Shown: in pieces, positions 35,462 through 43,111 of the stretch | How positions within the stretch are numbered: the first letter of the stretch is position 1 | How the letters are laid out: every line of letters starts with the position of its first letter | Source of the DNA: an uncultured Bacteroidales bacterium | GTDB taxonomy: Bacteria > Bacteroidota > Bacteroidia > Bacteroidales > Bacteroidaceae | Assembly (NCBI GenBank): GCA_937995875.1 | Contig: CALKIW010000040.1 | Span: 1-64,000 of the forward strand | Reading direction: 5' to 3' | DNA length: 64,000 nucleotides | Notes under the pieces: model-generated | The model's database searches: none | The model's input: only the letters and a program-made list of their open reading frames with translations | Told to the model about the DNA's origin: nothing | Translations under genes and position numbers: made by a program

Positions 35462-35956
35462 ATGAAAAAGATTATTTTGATGTTCATGCTGATGGCTCCT
35501 CTGGCTACTTTCGCACAGAAATTCGGCAAAGTAAACACCCAAAACATCATGCAGACATTGCCTGAAATTTCAAAAATCAACGGTGAACTTGAAGCTACTG
35601 CCAAGCAGTACGAGAACGAACTGAAGAGCATGCAAGAAGAGTTGCAGCGCCAAAGCGATGCCTACGACAAAGGCAAGAGCACGATGAATGCCACTGCACT
35701 GCAAGCCAAAGAGCAGGAATTGCAGCAGCTTTACCAGAAGATTCAGCAGACCTATCAGGACAATCAGCAGAATCTTCAGAAGGCACAACAGGAGAAAATG
35801 CAACCTGTCATCGTCAAAGTGCGCAATGCCATCGAAAACGTTGGTAAGGCCGGAGGGTTCACCTATATTTTTGAAGAAGGTGTTGCCGTATTTACAGGCT
35901 CCAACGTTGAGGATGTTACCTCCAAAGTTCAGGCTGAGATCAACAAACTCAAATAA
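35462..35956 (+). CDS. OmpH/Skp family periplasmic chaperone, paralogue 2
   Basis: 164 residues. Signal peptide MKKIILMFMLMAPLATFAQ, then KFGKVNTQNIMQTLPEISKIN and a Gln-rich coiled coil (about 45-120, many QQ and QE pairs), ending in FTGSNVEDVTSKVQAEINK. Same role as its neighbours. It differs from paralogue 1 mainly in the Gln-rich helices. AATAAGAAGAAAA before the ATG gives no clear Shine-Dalgarno. Confidence 0.92.
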   Translation: MKKIILMFMLMAPLATFAQKFGKVNTQNIMQTLPEISKINGELEATAKQYENELKSMQEELQRQSDAYDKGKSTMNATALQAKEQELQQLYQKIQQTYQDNQQNLQKAQQEKMQPVIVKVRNAIENVGKAGGFTYIFEEGVAVFTGSNVEDVTSKVQAEINKLK

Positions 35957-36096
35957 CCGTTCGCCCGAACGAGTGCAAAGTTAAGAAGGCGTAATGGTCA
36001 AGTTTGAGTCTCTCATAGAAGCACAAGCTTGTCATTATCGCCTGCTTAACTTTTTATCATCTATACTCTTTTCAATCCAAAAGAACAGCTTTTACA

Positions 36097-36651
36097 ATGA
36101 AAAAAATATTCCTCTACCTATTGCTTGCCACCTTCTCTCTGCAGATCCAAGCACAAAATACGGCGACACTTCCGCAAGATCCGTTCACCCCAACGATGCA
36201 GAATTCGGAGTTCAAATTTGGTTATTTCAGCTATAAAGCCGTTTTCGAGGCTTCGCCCGACTACATTATCGCTCAGCAAAATCTTAACGATTTGCGCGCC
36301 AAATACGATAGTGAGATGAAGCGCGTAGAGGAAGAATTTAATGCGAAATACGAAGATTTCCTCGACGGACAGAAAGATTTCGCACCAACCATCCTACAGA
36401 AACGCCAAGCCGAACTGCAAGAGTTGATGGAAAAGAACATGGCCTTCAAGCAAGAAGCCAAGCGTTTGCTCAAACAGGCCGAAGACGAATCCTACAAACC
36501 TCTGCGCGAAAAGCTTGCTCACGCCATACTCAGCGTTGGCAAAAACAAGGGCTTTGCATTTATTCTCAACACCGACAACAACGCTGTGCCATACATCAAT
36601 GTTGCCATGGGTGAGGATGTAACAGCCGACATCACCGCTGAGATTCAATAA
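36097..36651 (+). CDS. OmpH/Skp family periplasmic chaperone, paralogue 3
   Basis: 184 residues. Signal peptide MKKIFLYLLLATFSLQIQAQ, a short linker (NTATLPQDPFTPTM), then FKFGYFSYKAVFEASPDYI and a charged coiled coil, ending MGEDVTADITAEI. It is the most divergent of the three, with an extra 20-residue linker before the core strand. It may form mixed trimers or serve a distinct client set; that is inference. murI follows 150 bp later. Confidence 0.88.
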   Translation: MKKIFLYLLLATFSLQIQAQNTATLPQDPFTPTMQNSEFKFGYFSYKAVFEASPDYIIAQQNLNDLRAKYDSEMKRVEEEFNAKYEDFLDGQKDFAPTILQKRQAELQELMEKNMAFKQEAKRLLKQAEDESYKPLREKLAHAILSVGKNKGFAFILNTDNNAVPYINVAMGEDVTADITAEIQ

Positions 36652-36801
36652 ACAAATGGTTGCAATGCTATAATCAAACTGATTTGATTCAATAACCAGA
36701 CTGCTGTTATCAAATCATAGGAACACCGAGATTCAATAACCGCAATATTGCAACAAGACCGACAGGGCGTTATAATTCACCAACCGGACCACCGCGACAA
36801 A

Positions 36802-37647
36802 ATGAGGAAAAGATTGTCCAATCAACAACAAGGTGCCATCGGCATCTTTGATTCAGGCTATGGAGGACTCACCATTCTGCATAGCATACGCCATCTTTTG
36901 CCTCAATACGACTACCTTTATCTTGGCGACAACGCACGCGCTCCATACGGACCACGCTCGTTTGACGTAGTCTACGAATTCACCCGACAAGCTGTCGAGA
37001 AACTGTTTAGCATGGGTTGCCAGCTCGTTATTTTAGGATGCAACACCGCTTCGGCCAAAGCCCTGCGCTCTATCCAGCAAAACGACCTTCCCCAATGGGA
37101 TCCCGAACGTCGCGTTTTGGGCGTTATCCGACCCACAGCAGAGGTTATCGGCAACCTCACACGCAACAATCATGTGGGACTACTGGCTACGGAGGGAACA
37201 GTAAAGAGCAACAGCTACAACCTCGAAATAGCCAAGCTGTGGCCCAACATCAAAGTCACGGGGCAGGCTTGCCCGTTCTGGGTGCCCCTGATAGAATACA
37301 ATGAGGCCGACTCTCCCGGTGCCGACTATTTTGTACAGAAACGCATCGACCAGCTCATGCAGAAAGACCCGGCCATCGACACCATTATTCTGGGCTGCAC
37401 ACACTTCCCGCTTTTGATGCCCAAAATCCGCAAATATGTCAGCCCCGATGTCCGAATCGTGCCACAGGGCGATTACGTTGCCGAAAGTCTCAAGCTCTAC
37501 TTAGAACGACACACCAACCTTGAACGGCGACTGACCAAAAGCGGAAACATACAATATTACACCACAGAAAGCCCCGAAAAATTCAAGGAGAGCGCATCTC
37601 TCTTTCTTCACACAAACATCAATGTGGAACATATCAACTTAGAATAA
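36802..37647 (+). CDS. murI: Glutamate racemase
   Basis: 281 residues from MRKRLSNQQQGAIGIFDSG; an in-frame ATG at 36748 would add an unlikely polar leader. It makes D-glutamate for peptidoglycan. Signature motifs are present: GIFDSGYGGLTIL (first Asp-Ser), LGDNARAPYG, LVILGCNTASAKAL with one catalytic Cys, and ILGCTHFPLL with the second. End of the uppS-bamA-ompH-murI block, which couples outer-membrane and cell-wall functions. Confidence 0.95.
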   Translation: MRKRLSNQQQGAIGIFDSGYGGLTILHSIRHLLPQYDYLYLGDNARAPYGPRSFDVVYEFTRQAVEKLFSMGCQLVILGCNTASAKALRSIQQNDLPQWDPERRVLGVIRPTAEVIGNLTRNNHVGLLATEGTVKSNSYNLEIAKLWPNIKVTGQACPFWVPLIEYNEADSPGADYFVQKRIDQLMQKDPAIDTIILGCTHFPLLMPKIRKYVSPDVRIVPQGDYVAESLKLYLERHTNLERRLTKSGNIQYYTTESPEKFKESASLFLHTNINVEHINLE

Positions 37648-37700
37648 TACATCACAAATGTATGATGCGCAATTACAACATCACAAATTAAATCAAGATT

Positions 37701-38036
37701 ATGCAAGCAACAAGACAAAACAAAATATCAAGACTTCTTCAAAAGGAACTGGCTGAGATTTTCCAAAGCCAAACACGTCAGATGAAAGGTGTTCTGATCA
37801 GTGTGACACGCGTCCGCATCAGTCCTGATCTGAGCATCTGCACTGCCTATCTCAGCATCTTCCCTTCGGAGAAATCAAAGGAACTACTCGAAAACATCAA
37901 TGCCAACGAGAAGACCATCCGCTATGAGTTGGGCACACGAGTGCGCAACCAACTACGCATCATTCCGGAGCTTCGATTCTTCATCGACGACAGCCTCGAC
38001 TACATTGAGCACATCGACGAACTGCTAAAGAAGTAG
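37701..38036 (+). CDS. rbfA: Ribosome-binding factor A
   Basis: 111 residues with a KH-like fold: RQNKISRLLQKELAEIFQ, the ISVTRVRISPDLSICTAYLSIFP core strands and the closing RNQLRIIPELRFFIDDSLDYIEHIDELL. It helps 16S rRNA processing and 30S maturation, most needed in the cold. The usual length and the conserved F-x-x-D-x-S-x-x-x motif are present. The LolE-like permease follows 68 bp later. Confidence 0.94.
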   Translation: MQATRQNKISRLLQKELAEIFQSQTRQMKGVLISVTRVRISPDLSICTAYLSIFPSEKSKELLENINANEKTIRYELGTRVRNQLRIIPELRFFIDDSLDYIEHIDELLKK

Positions 38037-38104
38037 CCGACATCCTTTCAGAAGGGCAGCTTTAGGCTCTTGCATACATTCGAAAGGTATCTTCAGCATC
38101 ACAC

Positions 38105-39463
38105 ATGAACCAACAAAACATGGGAAAAGAAATGGAAACGGCATCCGAAAAGACACGCCCCGACACAGCATTCCAGCAGAAAGGAGGGCGCGGAGGAAAT
38201 TCTTTTCCCCTTTTTGTCGCACGCCGATACCTGTTCTCCAAGAAGAAAACCCATGCCATCAACGTCATTTCGCTGATTTCCGTCATAGGTGTTGCCATCG
38301 CCACAATGGCACTGGTCATCGTCTTGTCGGTGTTCAACGGCTTCCATGACCTCGTGGCCAGCTTCTTCACCAACTTCGACCCACAACTCAAAGTGACGCC
38401 GGTGATGGGAAAAACCGTTGCGGCCGACGACCCCATTCTCACCGAAATACGGCAGCAGCCACAGGTAGATGTCGCCACAGAAACCGTTGAAGACATTGCC
38501 TTGGCGGTCTACAAAGGCAAGCAAGCCATCGTAACGGTGAAGGGAGTTGACGACAATTTCGACCAACTCACACACATTAACGAGATACTCTACGGCGACG
38601 GCGAGTTTCAGCTCCACACGGCCAATCTGCAATATGGCACTCCGGGCATCCGACTGGCCCAAAATCTGGGCATCGGAACGCTGTGGAACGATTTTATGAA
38701 AATCTACGCCCCACGCCGCGACGGACAGCTCGACCTCTCCGATCCATACGACGGTTTTGTGGTAGACTCACTGATTTCCTCCGGCGTGGTATTCTCGGTG
38801 AATCAAGGAAAATACGACAAAAACGTCATCCTTACCAGTCTTGGCTTTGCCCAAAACCTGCTGGGGCAACCGGGCATGGTGTCGGCTCTGGAACTGAGGC
38901 TTAAGTCCGGCTCCAACCTCGACAACGTGAAAGCAAAGATGCAAAAGATTGCAGGCGATAAATTCAAGGTGGAGGATAGATTCGAGCAACAGGCCGACAC
39001 GTTTAAGATTATGCAGATAGAGAAGTTCATGGCCTACATCTTTCTCACCTTCATCCTCGTGGTGGCCTGCTTCAACATCGTGGGATCGCTCTCCATGCTT
39101 ATCATAGACAAGCAAAACGATGTCATCACATTGCGCAATTTAGGAGCCAGCGACAAGCAGATTACCCAAATATTCTTATTCGAAGGGCGCATCATCAGTG
39201 TCATCGGAGCCATTGTGGGCATCCTGATCGGTCTGCTGCTGTGTTGGCTCCAGCAACAATTCGGTTTTGTCAAGATGGGTGATTCAGAGGGCACATTTGT
39301 CGTCAATGCCTACCCCGTGAGTGTACACTATATAGATGTAGTGTTTGTGTTCTTCACCGTCATTATCGTTGGCTGGCTCGCCGTGTGGTATCCCGTAAAG
39401 ACTTTCACGAAAAATCACCTGAAAGGCACCCTACCAACGCGCGACAACAACAACGCCAACTAA
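38105..39463 (+). CDS. ABC transporter permease, LolC/LolE-like (FtsX/MacB core)
   Basis: 452 residues. A charged N-terminus, then FPLFVARRYLFSKKKTHAINVISLISVIGVAIATMALVIV with transmembrane helix 1, a large periplasmic MacB-type domain (about 75-300), and three C-terminal helices in an FtsX domain (for example FMAYIFLTFILVVACFNIVGSLSMLI). It should release lipoproteins from the inner membrane for transport to the outer membrane, or act as a related ABC system. The ATPase (LolD) is not adjacent. The start may instead be Met at 38120. The gene ends at a bidirectional terminator. Confidence 0.88.
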   Translation: MNQQNMGKEMETASEKTRPDTAFQQKGGRGGNSFPLFVARRYLFSKKKTHAINVISLISVIGVAIATMALVIVLSVFNGFHDLVASFFTNFDPQLKVTPVMGKTVAADDPILTEIRQQPQVDVATETVEDIALAVYKGKQAIVTVKGVDDNFDQLTHINEILYGDGEFQLHTANLQYGTPGIRLAQNLGIGTLWNDFMKIYAPRRDGQLDLSDPYDGFVVDSLISSGVVFSVNQGKYDKNVILTSLGFAQNLLGQPGMVSALELRLKSGSNLDNVKAKMQKIAGDKFKVEDRFEQQADTFKIMQIEKFMAYIFLTFILVVACFNIVGSLSMLIIDKQNDVITLRNLGASDKQITQIFLFEGRIISVIGAIVGILIGLLLCWLQQQFGFVKMGDSEGTFVVNAYPVSVHYIDVVFVFFTVIIVGWLAVWYPVKTFTKNHLKGTLPTRDNNNAN

Positions 39464-39541
39464 CCTCCGACACACTCCTAAGCCGGAGCCGACACACCCT
39501 AACGCCCGGCCAACATTCCTCCATACTGTAAGCAACAAACA

Positions 39542-39583
39542 CACTTCCCCCACCGTGCAACACAAGACACGATGGGGGAAGTG
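39542..39583. terminator. Bidirectional terminator between the LolE-like gene and the O-methyltransferase
   Basis: CACTTCCCCCACCGTG (39542-39557) pairs with CACGATGGGGGAAGTG (39568-39583) with one mismatch; loop 10 bases; convergent flanking genes. Confidence 0.7.
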
Positions 39584-39614
39584 CGTGATGAGAAAGCGTA
39601 AAAAACGGCAGCGG

Positions 39615-40328
39615 CTATTCCGTGCAAGGCTTCACACGAATGATAGTAAGCCCGTCGCGCATGGGCAGCATAACTTTTTCCACCCGTTCATCATCCCGGA
39701 TATGATCATTAAACCGCCGTATGCCCTGTGTCTGCTGATCGTGCCCATAAGCGGGATCTACCACATGCCCATCCCACAGCGTGTTGTCGGCAAGAATAAT
39801 CCCATCGGGATTCATCAACGAAAGCACCATCTCGTACGTCTCCACATAGTTACGCTTGTCACCGTCTACAAATGCCATATCAAATTTCACCCCCAACTTG
39901 GGAGCCTCCGTCATGGCATCTCCTATCCGGAAATCTACAAAATCAGCCACCGGCGAGTTCTCTATCCATGGGCGTGTGAAATCTTCCATCTCATCATTAA
40001 TCTCGAACGTAAACAGTCGCGAAACACTTTCCGCAGCAGGGCAGGCCTCCCCTCCTCGCGCTTGTCTGCCATTATTGGCAGCGTGAGCAGCAATCTCTTT
40101 CAACCCCTCAGCCATACAAATGGCCGAATAGCCCGAAAAAGTACCAATCTCAAGAATATATTGCGGGCGTTGCATCATGACGAACATTTTCAACAACCGC
40201 CCCTGCAGATGACCGCTGACCATCCGACCGTGTATGGTATGGATGTTGGTGGCCCGATATAAACGGTAGAGATAGTCACCCTCAGGCTCACTATGATGGA
40301 GAACATACTGTTCTAATTCATAATTCAT
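39615..40328 (-). CDS. Class I SAM-dependent O-methyltransferase
   Basis: 237 residues. SAM-binding motif I ILEIGTFSGYSAICMAEGL (about 79-97), metal/substrate region FDMAFVDGDKRNYVETYEMV and DGIILADNTLWDGHV. These are features of the caffeoyl-CoA/catechol O-methyltransferase family that uses a divalent metal. Bacteroidetes homologues are common single genes of unknown acceptor. It starts next to a short-repeat-rich, AT-rich gap. Confidence 0.93.
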   Translation of the reverse strand: MNYELEQYVLHHSEPEGDYLYRLYRATNIHTIHGRMVSGHLQGRLLKMFVMMQRPQYILEIGTFSGYSAICMAEGLKEIAAHAANNGRQARGGEACPAAESVSRLFTFEINDEMEDFTRPWIENSPVADFVDFRIGDAMTEAPKLGVKFDMAFVDGDKRNYVETYEMVLSLMNPDGIILADNTLWDGHVVDPAYGHDQQTQGIRRFNDHIRDDERVEKVMLPMRDGLTIIRVKPCTE

Positions 40329-40380
40329 AATTCACAATTCATAATTATTTTTCAATTCACAATTCACAATTTTCAATTCA
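40329..40380 (+). repeat. Short AT-rich repeats (AATTCATAATTCAC family)
   Basis: About ten-base variants such as AATTCATAATTC, AATTCACAATTC and TTTTCAATTCAC alternate here and continue at the borders of the 132-bp units that follow. Confidence 0.7.
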
Positions 40381-40776
40381 CAATTAATAGTCCACGACTT
40401 TCAATATAGCACTAAAAGTTAGTAAAACCAACAACCCTAAGTCAGTCTATCTATAGCCCTTACCTTCGTTTTTCAACGCGCAGCCAATTATGAATTATGA
40501 ATTCTCAATTCACAATTAATAGTCCACGACTTTCAATGTAGCACTAAAAGTTAGTAAAACCAACAACCCAAAGTCAGTCTATCTATAGCCCTTACCCTCG
40601 TTTTTCAACGCGCAGTCAATTATGAATTATGAATTCTCAATTCACAATTAATAGTCCACGACTTTCAATGTAGCACTAAAAGTTAGTAAAACCAACAACC
40701 CAAAGTCAGTCTATCTATAGCCCTTACCCTCGTTTTTCAACGCGCAGCCAATTATGAATTATGAATTATGACGAGT
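40381..40776 (+). repeat. Tandem repeat, three 132-bp units
   Basis: CAATTAATAGTCCACGAC starts at 40381, 40513 and 40645, exactly 132 bp apart. The three units differ at only a few positions (AATATAGC versus AATGTAGC; CTAAG versus CAAAG; TTACCTTC versus TTACCCTC). Units are joined by AATTATGAATTATGAATT. No gene is seen in the 473-bp gap 40329-40801. Confidence 0.93.
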
Positions 40777-40801
40777 TGATGAGCTTGCGAATAATTATGA
40801 A

Positions 40802-41218
40802 TTACAAAACCCCTTCTATGGCCAACCGATACGAGTCGAGGCCGAAACCACAGATGACCCCCTTGCAGCCGGCCGAAATCATGGAGTGATGGCGAAACTC
40901 CTCACGCTGGTGAACATTAGAGATGTGCACCTCGACAACAGGACTCCTGAGCGACCGGATGCAGTCGAGCAGCGCCACTGACGTGTGCGTATAGGCACCG
41001 GCATTGAGCACAATGCCGTCATACGAGAAGCCTACTTCCTGAAGTTTGTCAATCAGCTCGCCCTCGATGTTGCTCTGATAATATTCCAACGACACATCGG
41101 GAAACAGCTTCTGCAACCGGGGCAGATAGTTCTCAAACGAATTCTCGCCATAGATTTCCGGCTCTCTAACCCCCAAAAGATTCAGGTTAGGGCCATTCAT
41201 AATCAATATCTTCTTCAT
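40802..41218 (-). CDS. aroQ: 3-dehydroquinate dehydratase, type II
   Basis: 138 residues. It catalyses trans-dehydration of 3-dehydroquinate in the shikimate pathway as a dodecamer. Motifs: IMNGPNLNLLGVREPEIYG with the flexible-loop Arg and catalytic Tyr, EYYQSNIEGELIDKL, LNAGAYTHTSVAL, and VEVHISNVHQREEFRH with the catalytic His. A minus-strand TATCTTTG box (41326-41333) lies upstream with CAAA spaced 18 bases away. Confidence 0.95.
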   Translation of the reverse strand: MKKILIMNGPNLNLLGVREPEIYGENSFENYLPRLQKLFPDVSLEYYQSNIEGELIDKLQEVGFSYDGIVLNAGAYTHTSVALLDCIRSLRSPVVEVHISNVHQREEFRHHSMISAGCKGVICGFGLDSYRLAIEGVL

Positions 41219-41403
41219 TTTTGTTTTGTCCTTCGCCGCTTTTGCAGTAAATTTGTAACAACGTCAGTGCAGTCCTGACAAGGAAAAACTCCTATCGTCG
41301 CTGCCCGACGCAACCTATTCTCTGCAAAGATAATGCAAAACAGAGATAATGCAAAGCAAAAAAACAAATAATTGTTTTGTCGCACTATCCGAAAATATTC
41401 ATC

Positions 41404-42324
41404 ATGGACAAGAACAAATCATCTAACATCGTCAGGCGCTACACCCGCTATCTCAAACTTCAACGCAGCTATTCCGATAACACACTCGAAGCCTATCTCC
41501 ACGACCTCGATTGGCTGCTGCGCTATCTGAACAAAGCCGAAGTGCAGCCCCTCGACGTGAAACTCGACGATTTGCAACAGTTTGCCGCCACGCTTCACGA
41601 GCACGGCATAGGCGCCAAGTCGCAGGCCCGCATCCTCAGCGGTGTGCGCTCGTTCTACAGATTCCTGGTGCTCGACGGATATTTGGAAGTAGATCCCACC
41701 GAACTGCTGGAGTCGCCCCATCTGCCCAAACACCTGCCCGAATATCTCACCACCGAAGAGGTGGATGCTCTGGAGGCAAGCATCGACCTGTCTGTCAAAG
41801 AAGGTCACCGCAACCGCGCCATCATTGAGGTGCTGTTCTCATGCGGACTGCGTGTGTCCGAGCTTACCAACCTGAAACTATCCGACCTTTTTCTCGAAGA
41901 CAAATTCATACGTGTATTGGGGAAAGGCAACAAGGAACGGCTCGTTCCCATCTCCGATCGCGCCATACAGGAATTGGAATATTGGTTTGACGATCGTCGA
42001 CAAATGACCATCAAGCCCGGCGAGGAAGACTATGTGTTTCTCAATCGGCGCGGCCATCACCTCACCCGCACCATGATTCTCATCATGATCAAGAAACAGG
42101 CCGAGATGGCGGGCATCAAGAAAACCATATCGCCCCACACCCTGCGCCACTCCTTCGCCACCGCACTGCTCAAAGGAGGAGCCGACCTGCGCGTCATCCA
42201 AGCCCTTTTGGGACATTCCGACATCGGCACCACCGAGATTTATACCCATCTCGACGATGCCTCCCTGCGCAAGGACATCTTGGAGCACCACCCCCGAAAC
42301 ATCAAATACAGAAACGAGCAATAG
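41404..42324 (+). CDS. xerD: Tyrosine site-specific recombinase XerD
   Basis: 306 residues from MDKNKSSNIVRRYTRYLK. An N-terminal SAM-like DNA-binding domain (about 8-95) precedes the catalytic domain with the complete set Arg150 (CGLRVSEL), Lys174 (GKGNKERLVP), His245 and Arg248 (HTLRHSFATALL), His271 (LLGHSDIGTTEIY) and Tyr280. It resolves chromosome dimers at dif with XerC. No dif-like site or cassette is visible nearby, so this is the housekeeping recombinase and not an integron or phage enzyme. Confidence 0.94.
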   Translation: MDKNKSSNIVRRYTRYLKLQRSYSDNTLEAYLHDLDWLLRYLNKAEVQPLDVKLDDLQQFAATLHEHGIGAKSQARILSGVRSFYRFLVLDGYLEVDPTELLESPHLPKHLPEYLTTEEVDALEASIDLSVKEGHRNRAIIEVLFSCGLRVSELTNLKLSDLFLEDKFIRVLGKGNKERLVPISDRAIQELEYWFDDRRQMTIKPGEEDYVFLNRRGHHLTRTMILIMIKKQAEMAGIKKTISPHTLRHSFATALLKGGADLRVIQALLGHSDIGTTEIYTHLDDASLRKDILEHHPRNIKYRNEQ

Positions 42325-42388
42325 ACTTCGTCTGCCTGCTCTGTATGACGCAAAACACGGTCGGTCGAGAAAGCCTTTTGATGGATTC

Positions 42389-42877
42389 CAGCCCTTTCCG
42401 ACTTATCCGACTCATCCGACTGGGCAGACTTGTCCGACAGTTCCGTTCTTTCCGGTTAATCTGTTGTAAAAAAAATAAGCGTATGATTTTCCTTTACAAA
42501 CACCCCTCCAGAATTCGCTTATTCAGAAAAAACTTTGTTCCCGTCCGAAATTCGCGAAAATTTGCACAATTCGTAGTTTGTTGATAATCAGAGGTTTTCG
42601 CAAATATGCCTTTATGCGCATTGTTCGGCCGCTCGCCGTTAGATATAGAATGGCGGTGCGGGAAAGGCTTAACCGTAGTGCCGATGAGCCTTAGTCGCAT
42701 GGCCGTTAGGCTTTAACCGGAGTGCGGTTAAGGCTCCGCCATGATATGGCGGAGTACAAAATCTAAAAAAAGAACTACATTTTCATTCTGCGAGAAAAGA
42801 ATCGAGGCAGAAACATAGTCCTTTTTGCGCTGGATGGCGCAAAAATAATGGCCGAAAAACGGTAACTAAATTTTACA
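42389..42877 (-). repeat. Dispersed ~386-bp repeat, copy E (reverse), with ~103-bp extension
   Basis: Read on the minus strand the element runs from TGTAAAATTTAGTTACC (42877 downwards) to GTGTTTGTAAAG (42492), then continues into the same extension as copy C (42491-42389) with AGTCGGATGAGTCGGATAAG. The stem CTCCGCC-ATATCAT-GGCGGAG and the 8-bp CTTAACCG/CGGTTAAG pair are present. It is the only copy in reverse orientation. The rest of 42325-43111 holds only the next promoter. Confidence 0.88.
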
Positions 42878-43045
42878 CGAGAATAATAACGAGAGGGCGG
42901 AGTCAGGAGCGGAAGGCACATTCAGAATTGAAGGACATATCCTTATATGTTTGTCCGTGCGTATAGAGATGGGAGACTTTATATATGACGATGTTTGTCC
43001 CCACACATACACGTTTGCACTTTTAGGCATTAATAAACGATAATT

Positions 43046-43077
43046 TTTGGATTTTAACAAAAAATAGTTTACCTTTG
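43046..43077 (+). promoter_or_regulatory. Bacteroidetes-type promoter for the M16 protease
   Basis: TTTG (43046-43049), 20 bases, TACCTTTG (43070-43077): exact consensus, 34 bp before the ATG at 43112. Confidence 0.75.
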
Positions 43078-43111
43078 TAACCTATTCACACGAATACCAA
43101 TAACATTTGAT

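Noticed and set aside
41404..42324. Integrative element integrase
   Set aside because: Length, complete XerD motif set and lack of att sites or cargo genes fit the housekeeping XerD recombinase.
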